Shown piece by piece: positions 51,397 through 58,454 of a DNA stretch of 64,000 nucleotides; the stretch's first letter is position 1, and each line of letters starts with the position of its first letter. Position numbers and translations under genes: made by a program. The DNA is from Pseudomonas shirazensis (lineage in GTDB: Bacteria > Pseudomonadota > Gammaproteobacteria > Pseudomonadales > Pseudomonadaceae): contig NZ_JABWRD020000005.1 of the NCBI RefSeq assembly GCF_014268785.2, positions 84,006 through 148,005 of the forward strand, given 5' to 3'. The notes under the pieces are model-generated. The model had not been told where the DNA came from and did no database searches. It worked only from the letters and a program-made list of their open reading frames with translations.

Positions 51397-51732
51397 ACAG
51401 CAAGTAGCTCCAGCGCAGACCGCCGAGCGATTTTTAGTCACCAATTGCTCAATGGCACTTGCGGGAATGACGTCGGGCTGCTTGAATCGAAATCGTCAGT
51501 CCGCATGTGACTCACCAGTCACATCTGCAGTCCAAGACACCTTTTTGCTGGCCACCCCAGGTCTCGCTACCTTGGGGGCACGGCAGATTGCCCCGCCTAC
51601 AACAACAGCGTCGACACGTGTGCGAAGGATCGACACCGGGCTCTGCAACCTCTTCAGGCGTATGCCTACCTGTCATAAAGAACGTGCACCCTAGGTGACG
51701 CGAATACCCTTTTTGCGCCAGGAGTCGATGAC
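51397..51732. other. 336-bp region upstream of phaG
   Basis: No convincing gene is seen here. It contains the perfect inverted repeat at 51505-51524 (separate entry) and the phaG ribosome binding site AGGAG at 51720-51724. The phaG promoter should lie here, but I cannot define its boxes. Confidence 0.5.
51505..51524. promoter_or_regulatory. Perfect inverted repeat upstream of phaG
   Basis: ATGTGACT (51505-51512), CACC, AGTCACAT (51517-51524): two perfect 8-bp arms with a 4-bp spacer, 208 bp before the phaG start. It looks like a protein-binding site. The TGTGA/TCACA cores recall CRP/Vfr sites, but their spacing is 8 instead of 6, so another regulator is more likely. Confidence 0.5.
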
Positions 51733-52617
51733 ATGAGGCCAGAAATCGCTGTACTTGATATCCAAGGTCAGTATCGGGTTTACACGGAGTTGCATCGCAA
51801 CGACAGCGCCGAGAAGACGATCATCCTGATCAATGGATCGCTGGCGACCACGGCTGCGTTCGCCCAGACAGTGCGCAGCCTGCACCCGCAATTCAATGTG
51901 GTGCTGTATGACCAGCCCTATGCCGGCAAGTCCAAACCGCATAATCACCACGAGCGGTTGCTGACCAAAGAAACCGAGGCACACATCCTGCTGGAGCTGA
52001 TCGAGCACTTCCAGGCCGACCACGTCGCCTCGTTTTCCTGGGGTGGCGCCTGCACCCTGCTCGCCTTGGCGCACCAGCCCCGACTGGTGAAGAAGGCCAT
52101 CGTCAGCTCGTTCTCGCCGGTGATCAACGAACCGATGCGCGAATACCTCGAGCGCGGCTGCGAATACCTCGCCGCCTGCGATCGCTACCAGGTCGGCAAC
52201 CTGGTCAACGACACCATCGGCAAGCACCTGCCGTCGCTGTTCAAACGCTTCAATTACCGGCACGTCAGCAGCCTCGACAGCCACGAATATGCGCAGATGC
52301 TGTTTCACATCAATCAAGTGCTGCAGCATGATCTGGAGCGGGCACTGAAGAGCGCGGCCAACATTGCCATCCCGGTGCTGTTCATCAACGGAGATCGCGA
52401 TGAGTACACCACTGCCGATGATGCCCGCCAGTTTGGCCGTCATGTCGACCAGAGCCACTTCAGCGTGATCAACGGCGCCGGGCATTTCCTCGACATGGAA
52501 CACAAGACCGCCAGCGATGCACAACGCAGCGCCATGCTTGGTTTCCTCAAACCGAGCCAACGCGAGCCGCGCCCGCGCAGTCACTATGTGCAGGGCCAGC
52601 ATGCATTGGCGATCTGA
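51733..52617 (+). CDS. phaG: 3-hydroxyacyl-ACP thioesterase/transacylase PhaG
   Basis: A 294-residue alpha/beta hydrolase-fold enzyme, clearly PhaG of the P. putida type (start MRPEIAVLDIQGQYRVYTE). It links fatty acid synthesis to medium-chain polyhydroxyalkanoate synthesis by acting on (R)-3-hydroxydecanoyl-ACP; it was first called a transacylase and is now mostly seen as a thioesterase. Ser102 (FSWGGA) fits the nucleophile, GDRDEY and AGHFLDME hold the Asp and His, and the HX4D motif (His177, Asp182) is intact. RhlA is a close relative, but this sequence is the PhaG branch. AGGAG lies eight bases upstream of the ATG. It stands alone, followed by tRNA-Gly. Confidence 0.95.
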   Translation: MRPEIAVLDIQGQYRVYTELHRNDSAEKTIILINGSLATTAAFAQTVRSLHPQFNVVLYDQPYAGKSKPHNHHERLLTKETEAHILLELIEHFQADHVASFSWGGACTLLALAHQPRLVKKAIVSSFSPVINEPMREYLERGCEYLAACDRYQVGNLVNDTIGKHLPSLFKRFNYRHVSSLDSHEYAQMLFHINQVLQHDLERALKSAANIAIPVLFINGDRDEYTTADDARQFGRHVDQSHFSVINGAGHFLDMEHKTASDAQRSAMLGFLKPSQREPRPRSHYVQGQHALAI

Positions 52618-52771
52618 GCCTGCCGGCGTGCTTTTGCCCGTGCCAAAGCCACGCGCAACAAGCCGCCGGACAGCTAAATTTCAAGGCTGGGCTTTTATTC
52701 ACCAAAGGGTTCTGGTACAAAGTCGAGCTGCAAAGCGCACGCCGCTTCGCTGGCAAGGATGTACGCGTATA

Positions 52772-52845
52772 GCGGGTATAGTTTAATGGTAGAACAGTAG
52801 CTTCCCAAGCTTCCGACGAGGGTTCGATTCCCTCTACCCGCTCCA
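52772..52845 (+). tRNA. tRNA-Gly (anticodon CCC)
   Basis: The acceptor arms GCGGGTA and TACCCGC pair fully. The D arm is GTTT-AATGGTA-GAAC and the T arm GAGGG-TTCGATT-CCCTC. The anticodon loop is TTCCCAA, giving anticodon CCC for GGG codons, and CCA is encoded (52843-52845). The anticodon stem GTAGC/GCTTC has one T-T mismatch. Confidence 0.95.
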
Positions 52846-52866
52846 CCTCGTCCACCGCTGCACCGC

Positions 52867-52887
52867 ATGACATTTGCGCAATGTCAT
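52867..52887. other. Perfect inverted repeat downstream of tRNA-Gly
   Basis: ATGACATT (52867-52874) and AATGTCAT (52880-52887) are perfect 8-bp arms around TGCGC, between the tRNA and its terminator. It would form a hairpin in the 3' trailer and might guide processing or bind protein. Confidence 0.5.
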
Positions 52888-52896
52888 CGCCTGTCT

Positions 52897-52919
52897 AAAG
52901 GAGCCCCGGCTCCTTTTTT
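52897..52919 (+). terminator. Rho-independent terminator of tRNA-Gly
   Basis: AAAGGAGC (52897-52904) pairs with GCTCCTTT (52909-52916) around CCCG, followed by further T. It lies about 50 bases after the tRNA. Confidence 0.88.
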
Positions 52920-53060
52920 CGTTTCTGCCCTTCCATCGATTTGCTGCAGACCTTGCCGACCCTTGTCGGCTGCAACGCGCTGCGTGCAAAAAGCTTGCAC
53001 ACCAAACGCAGCAGGCAGATAAGCTCGTGCATTGTGTGAAACATTTCCAAAGGACTGCGC

Positions 53061-54764
53061 ATGTTTCTCTCCCGCTGGCTCCCGGGCCTGGCCAACCTGC
53101 TGCAATACCGCCGCGAGTGGTTGCACGCCGACATACAGGCTGGCTTGTCGGTCGCTGCGATCCAGATCCCGATCGCTATCGCCTATGCGCAGATCGTCGG
53201 CCTGCCGCCGCAGTACGGGCTGTATGCCTGTGTGCTGCCGATGATCGTCTACGCCCTGATCGGCAGCTCACGGCAGTTGATGGTCGGCCCCGACGCCGCC
53301 ACCTGCGCCATGATCGCCGGGGCTGTGGCGCCGTTGGCGCTGGGTGATCCACAGCGCATTGCCGAGCTGTCGGTGATCGTCACCGTGCTGGTCGGGGTCA
53401 TGTTGATTGCCGCCGGGGTGGCGCGCGCAGGGTTCATTGCCAGTTTCTTCTCGCGACCGATCCTGATCGGCTACCTCAACGGTATCGGCCTGAGCCTGAT
53501 CGCCGGGCAGCTGAGCAAAGTGGTTGGCTTCAAGATCGAAGGTGACGGATTTATCCTCAGCCTGATCAACTTCGCCCAGCGCCTGGGGGAAATCCACTGG
53601 TTGACACTGGTGATTGGCCTGGCCGGGTTGGGCCTGCTGATCGGGTTGCCTCGGCGCTACCCGCGCCTGCCGGCAGCGCTGGTGACCGTAGTGCTGTTCA
53701 CCTTGATTGTGGGGGTATTTGGCCTGGACCATTTTGGCGTCGCCATCCTCGGCCCGGTGCCCGGCGGCATGCCCCAACTGGCCTGGCCGCAGAGCTCTCT
53801 GGCAGAAACCAAGAGCCTGCTGCGCGATGCCCTCGGGATCGCCACCGTGAGTTTTTGCAGTGCCATGCTCACGGCACGCAGCTTCGCCGCGCGGCATGGC
53901 TATGCGATCAATGCCAATCACGAGTTCGTTGCCTTGGGTGTGAGCAATCTGGCTGCCGGGTTCTCCCAAGGCTTTGCCATCAGCGGCGCCGACTCGCGCA
54001 CGGCGGTCAACGACATGGTCGGTGGCAAAAGCCAGCTGGTTGGCATCATCGCCGCGCTGGTGATTGCATTGATTCTGCTGTTCTTCACTGCGCCCATGGC
54101 CTGGATTCCGCAGGCGGTGCTCGGCGCCGTGCTGCTGATGGCCGGCTGGGGGCTGATCGATGTGCGTTCGCTGGGCAAGATCTACCGGCTCAGCCGCTTC
54201 GAGTTCTGGCTGTGCCTGCTGACCACGATTGGTGTGCTTGGCCTGGGCGTGCTGCCCGGGATCATCTTCGCGGTGACCTTGGCCATCCTGCGCTTGCTCT
54301 ACAGCATCTATCAACCCACCGATGCCGTGCTGGGCTGGGCACCGGGGATCGAAGGCCAGGTCGACGTTCGCCAACACCCCGACGCGCGCACGGTAGCGGG
54401 CCTGGTGGTGTATCGCTTTGATGACGCGATCCTGTTCTTCAACGCCGACTACTTCAAGATGCGCCTGCTTGAGGCAGTGCAACGCGACAGCCAGCCGCGC
54501 GCGGTGCTGTTCGATGCCGAAGCGGTGAGCAGCATCGATGTCAGCGGTATCGCCGCTCTGCGTGAAGTACGCGACACCCTCGCCGCGCAAGGTATTCATT
54601 TCGCCATTGCGCGGGCACGTGGGACGTTTTTGCGCATGCTGGTGCGCTCAGGCATGGCCCGGGAAATGGAAGACAAGCTGCTGTTTGGCTCAGTGCGCGC
54701 CGGTATTCGTGCTTATCGCGTGTGGAGCAACCGCGAACGTCAGGCCACCGCGCAGCAGCCCTAG
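53061..54764 (+). CDS. SulP-family inorganic anion transporter
   Basis: A 567-residue inner-membrane protein. It has the SulP core of about 12-14 hydrophobic segments with GLSVAAIQIPIAIAYAQIVGLPPQYGLYA near the N-terminus and SGADSRTAVNDMVGGKSQL in the middle, and a C-terminal cytoplasmic STAS domain (from about residue 440; VLFDAEAVSSIDVSG). Members carry sulfate, bicarbonate or dicarboxylates; the substrate here is not evident, and no carbonic anhydrase gene is adjacent. AAGGA lies seven bases before the ATG. Confidence 0.92.
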   Translation: MFLSRWLPGLANLLQYRREWLHADIQAGLSVAAIQIPIAIAYAQIVGLPPQYGLYACVLPMIVYALIGSSRQLMVGPDAATCAMIAGAVAPLALGDPQRIAELSVIVTVLVGVMLIAAGVARAGFIASFFSRPILIGYLNGIGLSLIAGQLSKVVGFKIEGDGFILSLINFAQRLGEIHWLTLVIGLAGLGLLIGLPRRYPRLPAALVTVVLFTLIVGVFGLDHFGVAILGPVPGGMPQLAWPQSSLAETKSLLRDALGIATVSFCSAMLTARSFAARHGYAINANHEFVALGVSNLAAGFSQGFAISGADSRTAVNDMVGGKSQLVGIIAALVIALILLFFTAPMAWIPQAVLGAVLLMAGWGLIDVRSLGKIYRLSRFEFWLCLLTTIGVLGLGVLPGIIFAVTLAILRLLYSIYQPTDAVLGWAPGIEGQVDVRQHPDARTVAGLVVYRFDDAILFFNADYFKMRLLEAVQRDSQPRAVLFDAEAVSSIDVSGIAALREVRDTLAAQGIHFAIARARGTFLRMLVRSGMAREMEDKLLFGSVRAGIRAYRVWSNRERQATAQQP

Positions 54765-54918
54765 CCGTTGACGCAACGTTAAGTGCTGCAACCGGTGGTG
54801 CACTGGCAAGCTGCAATACCCGCACAGTTGCGCAGCGCACGGTGCCGCAGGGCGAATACAGCACATCGCCGGAGCATGCTAAAGTCACGGCGTTTCCCTG
54901 CCAAACCACGGACCCCGC

Positions 54919-55935
54919 ATGCCCCCAGTTGACGCCCACCTGACTTCCTGGCCCGAGCTCGAGCAACGCCAGCCGTGCCAGGCCCTGCTCCTGGGCAACG
55001 GCGCCAGCCGTGCACTGTGGAAGCCGTTTGGTTATTTTTCGTTGTTCGAGCAGGCACAGAAGGTACGCCACAAAGGCCTGGGCGTCAGTGACCAGGCCTT
55101 GTTCAAAGCCTTGGCCAGCGAGCTGTTCGAGCCGCTGCTGAGCACGCTCAATACTACCGTGCGGGCCAACGCCGCGCTGGCGATCAATTCGACTGCGCCG
55201 CTCAATCGCTATTACTCGATCAAGGAAGCATTGATTCACGCGATCCGCTCGGTGCACATCCCGTGGCCGCTGCTGCCCAGCGCCAACCTGAGTGCGATCA
55301 ATCAGGCGCTCAAAGCCTACCGCAGCGTCTATACCAGTAACTACGATCTGCTTGTGCCTTGGGCAGTACGACAGGCGCCCGAAGGATTTGCTGCGCTGTT
55401 CGACGAAGAAGGGTTTTTCGACGTCCGCCGCACTCACGCCGAGGGCACCCGGGTATTGCATCTGCACGGCGGCCTGCACCTGCTCAAGCTGCCAGACGGC
55501 AGCACGCGCCAGCGCAGCGCCGAAAACGGTGAGTTGCTTGACGGCTTTGCCGTAAATATTCCTGGCGAGGTGCCGCTGTTCATCAACGAAGAGCGCAGCG
55601 AGCACAAGCTGCGCGCCATTCGCAGTTCGGATTACCTGAGCTGGGGCCTTGGCCAGCTGGCAAGCGAACGAGAGGGCCTGTGCCTGTTCGGCCAGCATCT
55701 GGACAGCACGGATCAACACCTGCTCGATGCCATCCGCCAGGCCCGCCCGGCTCATCTGTGCATTGCCATTCGGCCATTGAGCGAGGCGTCGATCATCAAC
55801 CAGAAGCAGCACTTTCTGCAGCGTTTCGGCGATATGCACGAGACCTCGTTGCATTTCTTCGACGCCAGCAGTCATCCGCTCGGCGCCCCAGACCTGGCAG
55901 TCGAAGTGCCTGCCGACTTTGCCCGCCGGCGCTGA
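54919..55935 (+). CDS. DUF4917 family protein with SIR2-like motifs
   Basis: A 338-residue soluble protein of the DUF4917 family. I see a motif order like SIR2-type NAD-binding proteins: LLLGNGAS (residues 23-30, in the place of the SIR2 GAGxS loop), VYTSNYD (Asn141, Asp143; SIR2 has TxNYD/TQNID), LHLHGG (His181, His183; SIR2 catalytic HG), and CLFGQHLDSTDQH (255-267; SIR2-like GxSLxDxD). This suggests a SIR2-related fold, perhaps an NADase or NAD-sensing protein. The motif reading is mine and unproven; Pfam lists the domain as of unknown function. It is flanked by a transporter and a short FecR-like gene with no shared operon signal. Confidence 0.75.
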   Translation: MPPVDAHLTSWPELEQRQPCQALLLGNGASRALWKPFGYFSLFEQAQKVRHKGLGVSDQALFKALASELFEPLLSTLNTTVRANAALAINSTAPLNRYYSIKEALIHAIRSVHIPWPLLPSANLSAINQALKAYRSVYTSNYDLLVPWAVRQAPEGFAALFDEEGFFDVRRTHAEGTRVLHLHGGLHLLKLPDGSTRQRSAENGELLDGFAVNIPGEVPLFINEERSEHKLRAIRSSDYLSWGLGQLASEREGLCLFGQHLDSTDQHLLDAIRQARPAHLCIAIRPLSEASIINQKQHFLQRFGDMHETSLHFFDASSHPLGAPDLAVEVPADFARRR

Positions 55936-55986
55936 CCGGCAAGCGCACGGTGGCAATAAACAGTAACGAGCGCAGGAACCCGGCAG

Positions 55987-56355
55987 ATGAACCCGCTAGA
56001 CGATTTCGAGGCAGATTCGATCGATGCTCAGGCCGCAGGCTGGCTGGTGCGCAATCGCTATGACTCATCAAGGCATAATCGCAAGGCGTTCAAGCAGTGG
56101 CTGCGCGACCCAGAGCATGCCCGTGCCTATCGCCAGCTCGAACACCTGTGGCAGGACCTGGAAGCGCTCAAGCAGGCCGCCAATCCACTCGCGCCTGTGG
56201 CGCAGCGATCACCACGGCGGCTGGTGATGATTGCTGCAGTGGGCATGGCCTGTGCACTGATGACCAGCCCGCGACTGGGACACTGCCCGATCAAGCTCCC
56301 ACAACAGCAATCAACCCATCCGCCTGCAACAACGTCTCCAGGCAGTGCTCCTTGA
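55987..56355 (+). CDS. Short FecR-like protein (DUF4880 domain plus membrane segment)
   Basis: A 122-residue protein. Residues 12-60 match the N-terminal DUF4880 domain of FecR anti-sigma factors (QAAGWLVRN...FKQWLRDPEHARAYRQLEHLW). One membrane segment lies at about residues 78-93, and only some 30 residues follow. Full FecR proteins have about 320 residues with a periplasmic FecR domain, which is missing here. No ECF sigma factor or TonB receptor is adjacent. Its last 65 bases overlap the convergent methyltransferase gene. It may be a remnant of a surface-signalling anti-sigma factor or a minimal version that still binds a sigma factor. Confidence 0.7.
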   Translation: MNPLDDFEADSIDAQAAGWLVRNRYDSSRHNRKAFKQWLRDPEHARAYRQLEHLWQDLEALKQAANPLAPVAQRSPRRLVMIAAVGMACALMTSPRLGHCPIKLPQQQSTHPPATTSPGSAP

Positions 56356-57517
56356 CCCCATAAAAGCGCTTGAGCTCCGCGATTTTCTCCAGCAACACCG
56401 TGGCATCCACCGGCTGCTTGCGCTTGACCGCAAGAATCATCTTGTTCTTGTTGGTGTGTTCCAACGAGATGAACTCGAACACCTTGGTCTCGTAGCCGCA
56501 GGCTTCCAGGTACAGCGCGCGCAGGCTGTCGGTAAGCATCTCGGCCTGCTGACCGAGGTGCAGGCCGTATTGCAGCATCGGTTGCAGCAAGCCGGGGCTT
56601 TGCAGTTGTGGGCGGATCTGTTTGTGGCAGCACGGCGAGCACATGATGATCGCGGCGTTGCAGCGGATGCCAGTATGGATGGCGTAGTCGGTGGCGATGT
56701 CGCAGGCATGCAGGGCGATCATCACGTCGATGGCGGCGGGCACCACGCTGCGCACGTCACCGCACTCGAACACCAGACCCGAATGCTCCAGGCGTGCCGC
56801 TGCGGCGTTGCACAGTTCGACCATGTCCGGGCGCAACTCGACGCCGGTCACCTGCGCCTGACGGCCAAGGGTGTTGCTCAGGTAGTCGTGCATGGCAAAG
56901 GTCAGGTAGCCCTTCCCTGAACCAAAATCGGCGACTTTCAGCGGCTGCTCGGCAGCCAGTGGTGCGCTGGTGAGGGCGTGGTCGAAGACTTCGATGAACT
57001 TGTTGATCTGCTTCCACTTGCGCGACATCGACGGGATCAACGCGGACTGCGCGTCGGTAACGCCCAGATCACGCAAAAACGGCCGGGTCAATTGCAGGTA
57101 GCGTTTCTTCTCGCGGTCATGCCCTGCCGGGGCTGCCTCGCGTGCTGGCTGCGCGAGGTGGCGCTGCAGCATCGCCTTGCCCTTCTTGCTGAAGGCCAAC
57201 TGCATTTCACCTTCGCTGGTGAACAGGTGGGCGTTGCGAAAGCTCGCCGGCAGCAGCTCGGCGACCAGCGCCTGCACCTGCTCGTTGGGCAGATTGCGGG
57301 TGATGTCGCGGGTCTCATAGCGATAGACCAGGGACAGACTGGGCTGGCCTTTGATCAGCAGCGGCTTGGCAATGATCCGCTGCAGGCTTTGCTCGGCGCC
57401 AACATGCTTGGCCAGCACCAGCTTGGCCAGGCTGCCGGCCTCCAGCGAGTCGGCCAGAAGACGCAGGAACTGGGCAAGCGGATCAGCCGCAGACGAAGTG
57501 GAAGGCGTGGCAGGCAT
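56291..57517 (-). CDS. Class I SAM-dependent methyltransferase (METTL25/RRNAD1-like)
   Basis: A 408-residue protein. The SAM-binding motif I is VADFGSGKGYLTFAMHDYL near residue 200, with VTGVELRPDMVELC as the acidic strand and CSPCCHKQI further on, the Cys-rich signature of the Methyltransf_32 / METTL25 group. The N-terminal 190 residues are family-specific and may bind substrate, perhaps RNA. ATG 57517 gives the best start; a further in-frame codon at 57568 is weaker. Target unknown. Its 3' end overlaps the short FecR-like gene on the other strand. Confidence 0.82.
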   Translation of the reverse strand: MPATPSTSSAADPLAQFLRLLADSLEAGSLAKLVLAKHVGAEQSLQRIIAKPLLIKGQPSLSLVYRYETRDITRNLPNEQVQALVAELLPASFRNAHLFTSEGEMQLAFSKKGKAMLQRHLAQPAREAAPAGHDREKKRYLQLTRPFLRDLGVTDAQSALIPSMSRKWKQINKFIEVFDHALTSAPLAAEQPLKVADFGSGKGYLTFAMHDYLSNTLGRQAQVTGVELRPDMVELCNAAAARLEHSGLVFECGDVRSVVPAAIDVMIALHACDIATDYAIHTGIRCNAAIIMCSPCCHKQIRPQLQSPGLLQPMLQYGLHLGQQAEMLTDSLRALYLEACGYETKVFEFISLEHTNKNKMILAVKRKQPVDATVLLEKIAELKRFYGVKEHCLETLLQADGLIAVVGA

Positions 57518-57614
57518 GGGACAGTGGGGCCTCGAATAACCGGGCGCGCAGTGCGCAGTGGCCGGCATTCTACGTTGCCGCCCGGCCTTCGCGAAGTTTT
57601 CTCGACAGCCGTGG

Positions 57615-58232
57615 TCAGTCTAGGATCAGCAATCGATTGGGCAGTTGGTTACGTCGCTGGGTGGCCGGCAATGGTCGACTGAGCTGCTCGGCACAGGCGT
57701 CGATGCACTCGACAAAGCCCTGTAGGGTCTGACCCTGGCGGACCTGCTCGGTAAAGCGGGCGATCAACGCGGCGCGTACACGCGGGTCGAAGTGCTGTTC
57801 AATGCCGCGGTCGGTCAGAATCGTTACAAAGTTCTCGGCCTGGCTGACAAAAATCAGCACGCTGCTGGTGCCGTGATCACGTTGCCGTTCAAGGGCTCGA
57901 AATTGCTGGCGCGCAAGGCTCAGCGCAGTGCGCTGGCACAAGCACCTGGGCATCAGCCGATGCCCCAGCCGTGGGTGGCGCAGCAGTAGGCACAGGGCGA
58001 CGAAGATCACCAGTTGCGCCACCAACAGGCCGCGCACGCCTGGCCAACCAAGCAGCAGGTGCAGCAGCCCCGGCACCAGCAATGCCAGCAGCGCCGCACA
58101 AAACAGCGGCAGGTAGGCAAACTCGTCCGCCCGCCGCGCCAGCACGCTGACCAGCTCGGCGTCGGTACGCCGTTCAGCACGGGCTATCGCTTCGGCGACC
58201 AGCCGTTGCTCATATTCGGTAAACACACTCAT
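57615..58232 (-). CDS. TPM-domain membrane protein
   Basis: A 205-residue protein. The TPM (TLP18.3/Psb32/MOLO-1) fold is recognised from IARAERRTDAELVSVLARRADE near the N-terminus and SSVLIFVSQAENFVTILTDRGIEQHF in the middle, split by two membrane segments (about residues 42-62 and 65-84). Many pseudomonads have LemA-TPM-TPM clusters; here no lemA is beside it. Function unknown; some TPM proteins act in envelope or photosystem maintenance. Divergent from bglX. Confidence 0.8.
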   Translation of the reverse strand: MSVFTEYEQRLVAEAIARAERRTDAELVSVLARRADEFAYLPLFCAALLALLVPGLLHLLLGWPGVRGLLVAQLVIFVALCLLLRHPRLGHRLMPRCLCQRTALSLARQQFRALERQRDHGTSSVLIFVSQAENFVTILTDRGIEQHFDPRVRAALIARFTEQVRQGQTLQGFVECIDACAEQLSRPLPATQRRNQLPNRLLILD

Positions 58233-58402
58233 GCCGTTGGTCTCTCGATCGTTCTTATAGTTGTTGTCCCGGCACCGGGCTGGCGCGAGTGTATCTCAAC
58301 AACTACCAGACATCAGGCATAATCCACCGCAGCCGCCAATGCTGTAGGGCAGATCAACAAACGATCGCCTTTGGCCAAGAACAATAGCCGCCTGAACCCT
58401 TC

Positions 58403-58424
58403 GGCCACACGCATTCGTGTGGCC
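58403..58424 (+). other. Perfect hairpin in the bglX leader
   Basis: GGCCACACG (58403-58411) and CGTGTGGCC (58416-58424) form a perfect 9-bp stem around CATT. It ends 30 bases before the chosen bglX start and directly before an in-frame ATG at 58425. It could be a leader structure affecting translation. Confidence 0.5.
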
Positions 58425-58454
58425 ATGACCCAGGCCTCGAATACGGAATTGATG

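Noticed and set aside
49180..51444. 754-codon antisense open frame across diguanylate cyclase, CWC and rsuA genes
   Set aside because: It spans three well-supported genes on the other strand and shows only composition-driven low-complexity residues.
51450..51480. Possible sigma-54 promoter upstream of phaG (TGGCAC followed by TTGC)
   Set aside because: TGGCAC and TTGC are directly adjacent, without the five-base spacer needed for the -24/-12 arrangement.
51505..51524. CRP/Vfr site upstream of phaG
   Set aside because: TGTGA and TCACA are present but separated by eight bases instead of six; a different binding protein is more likely.
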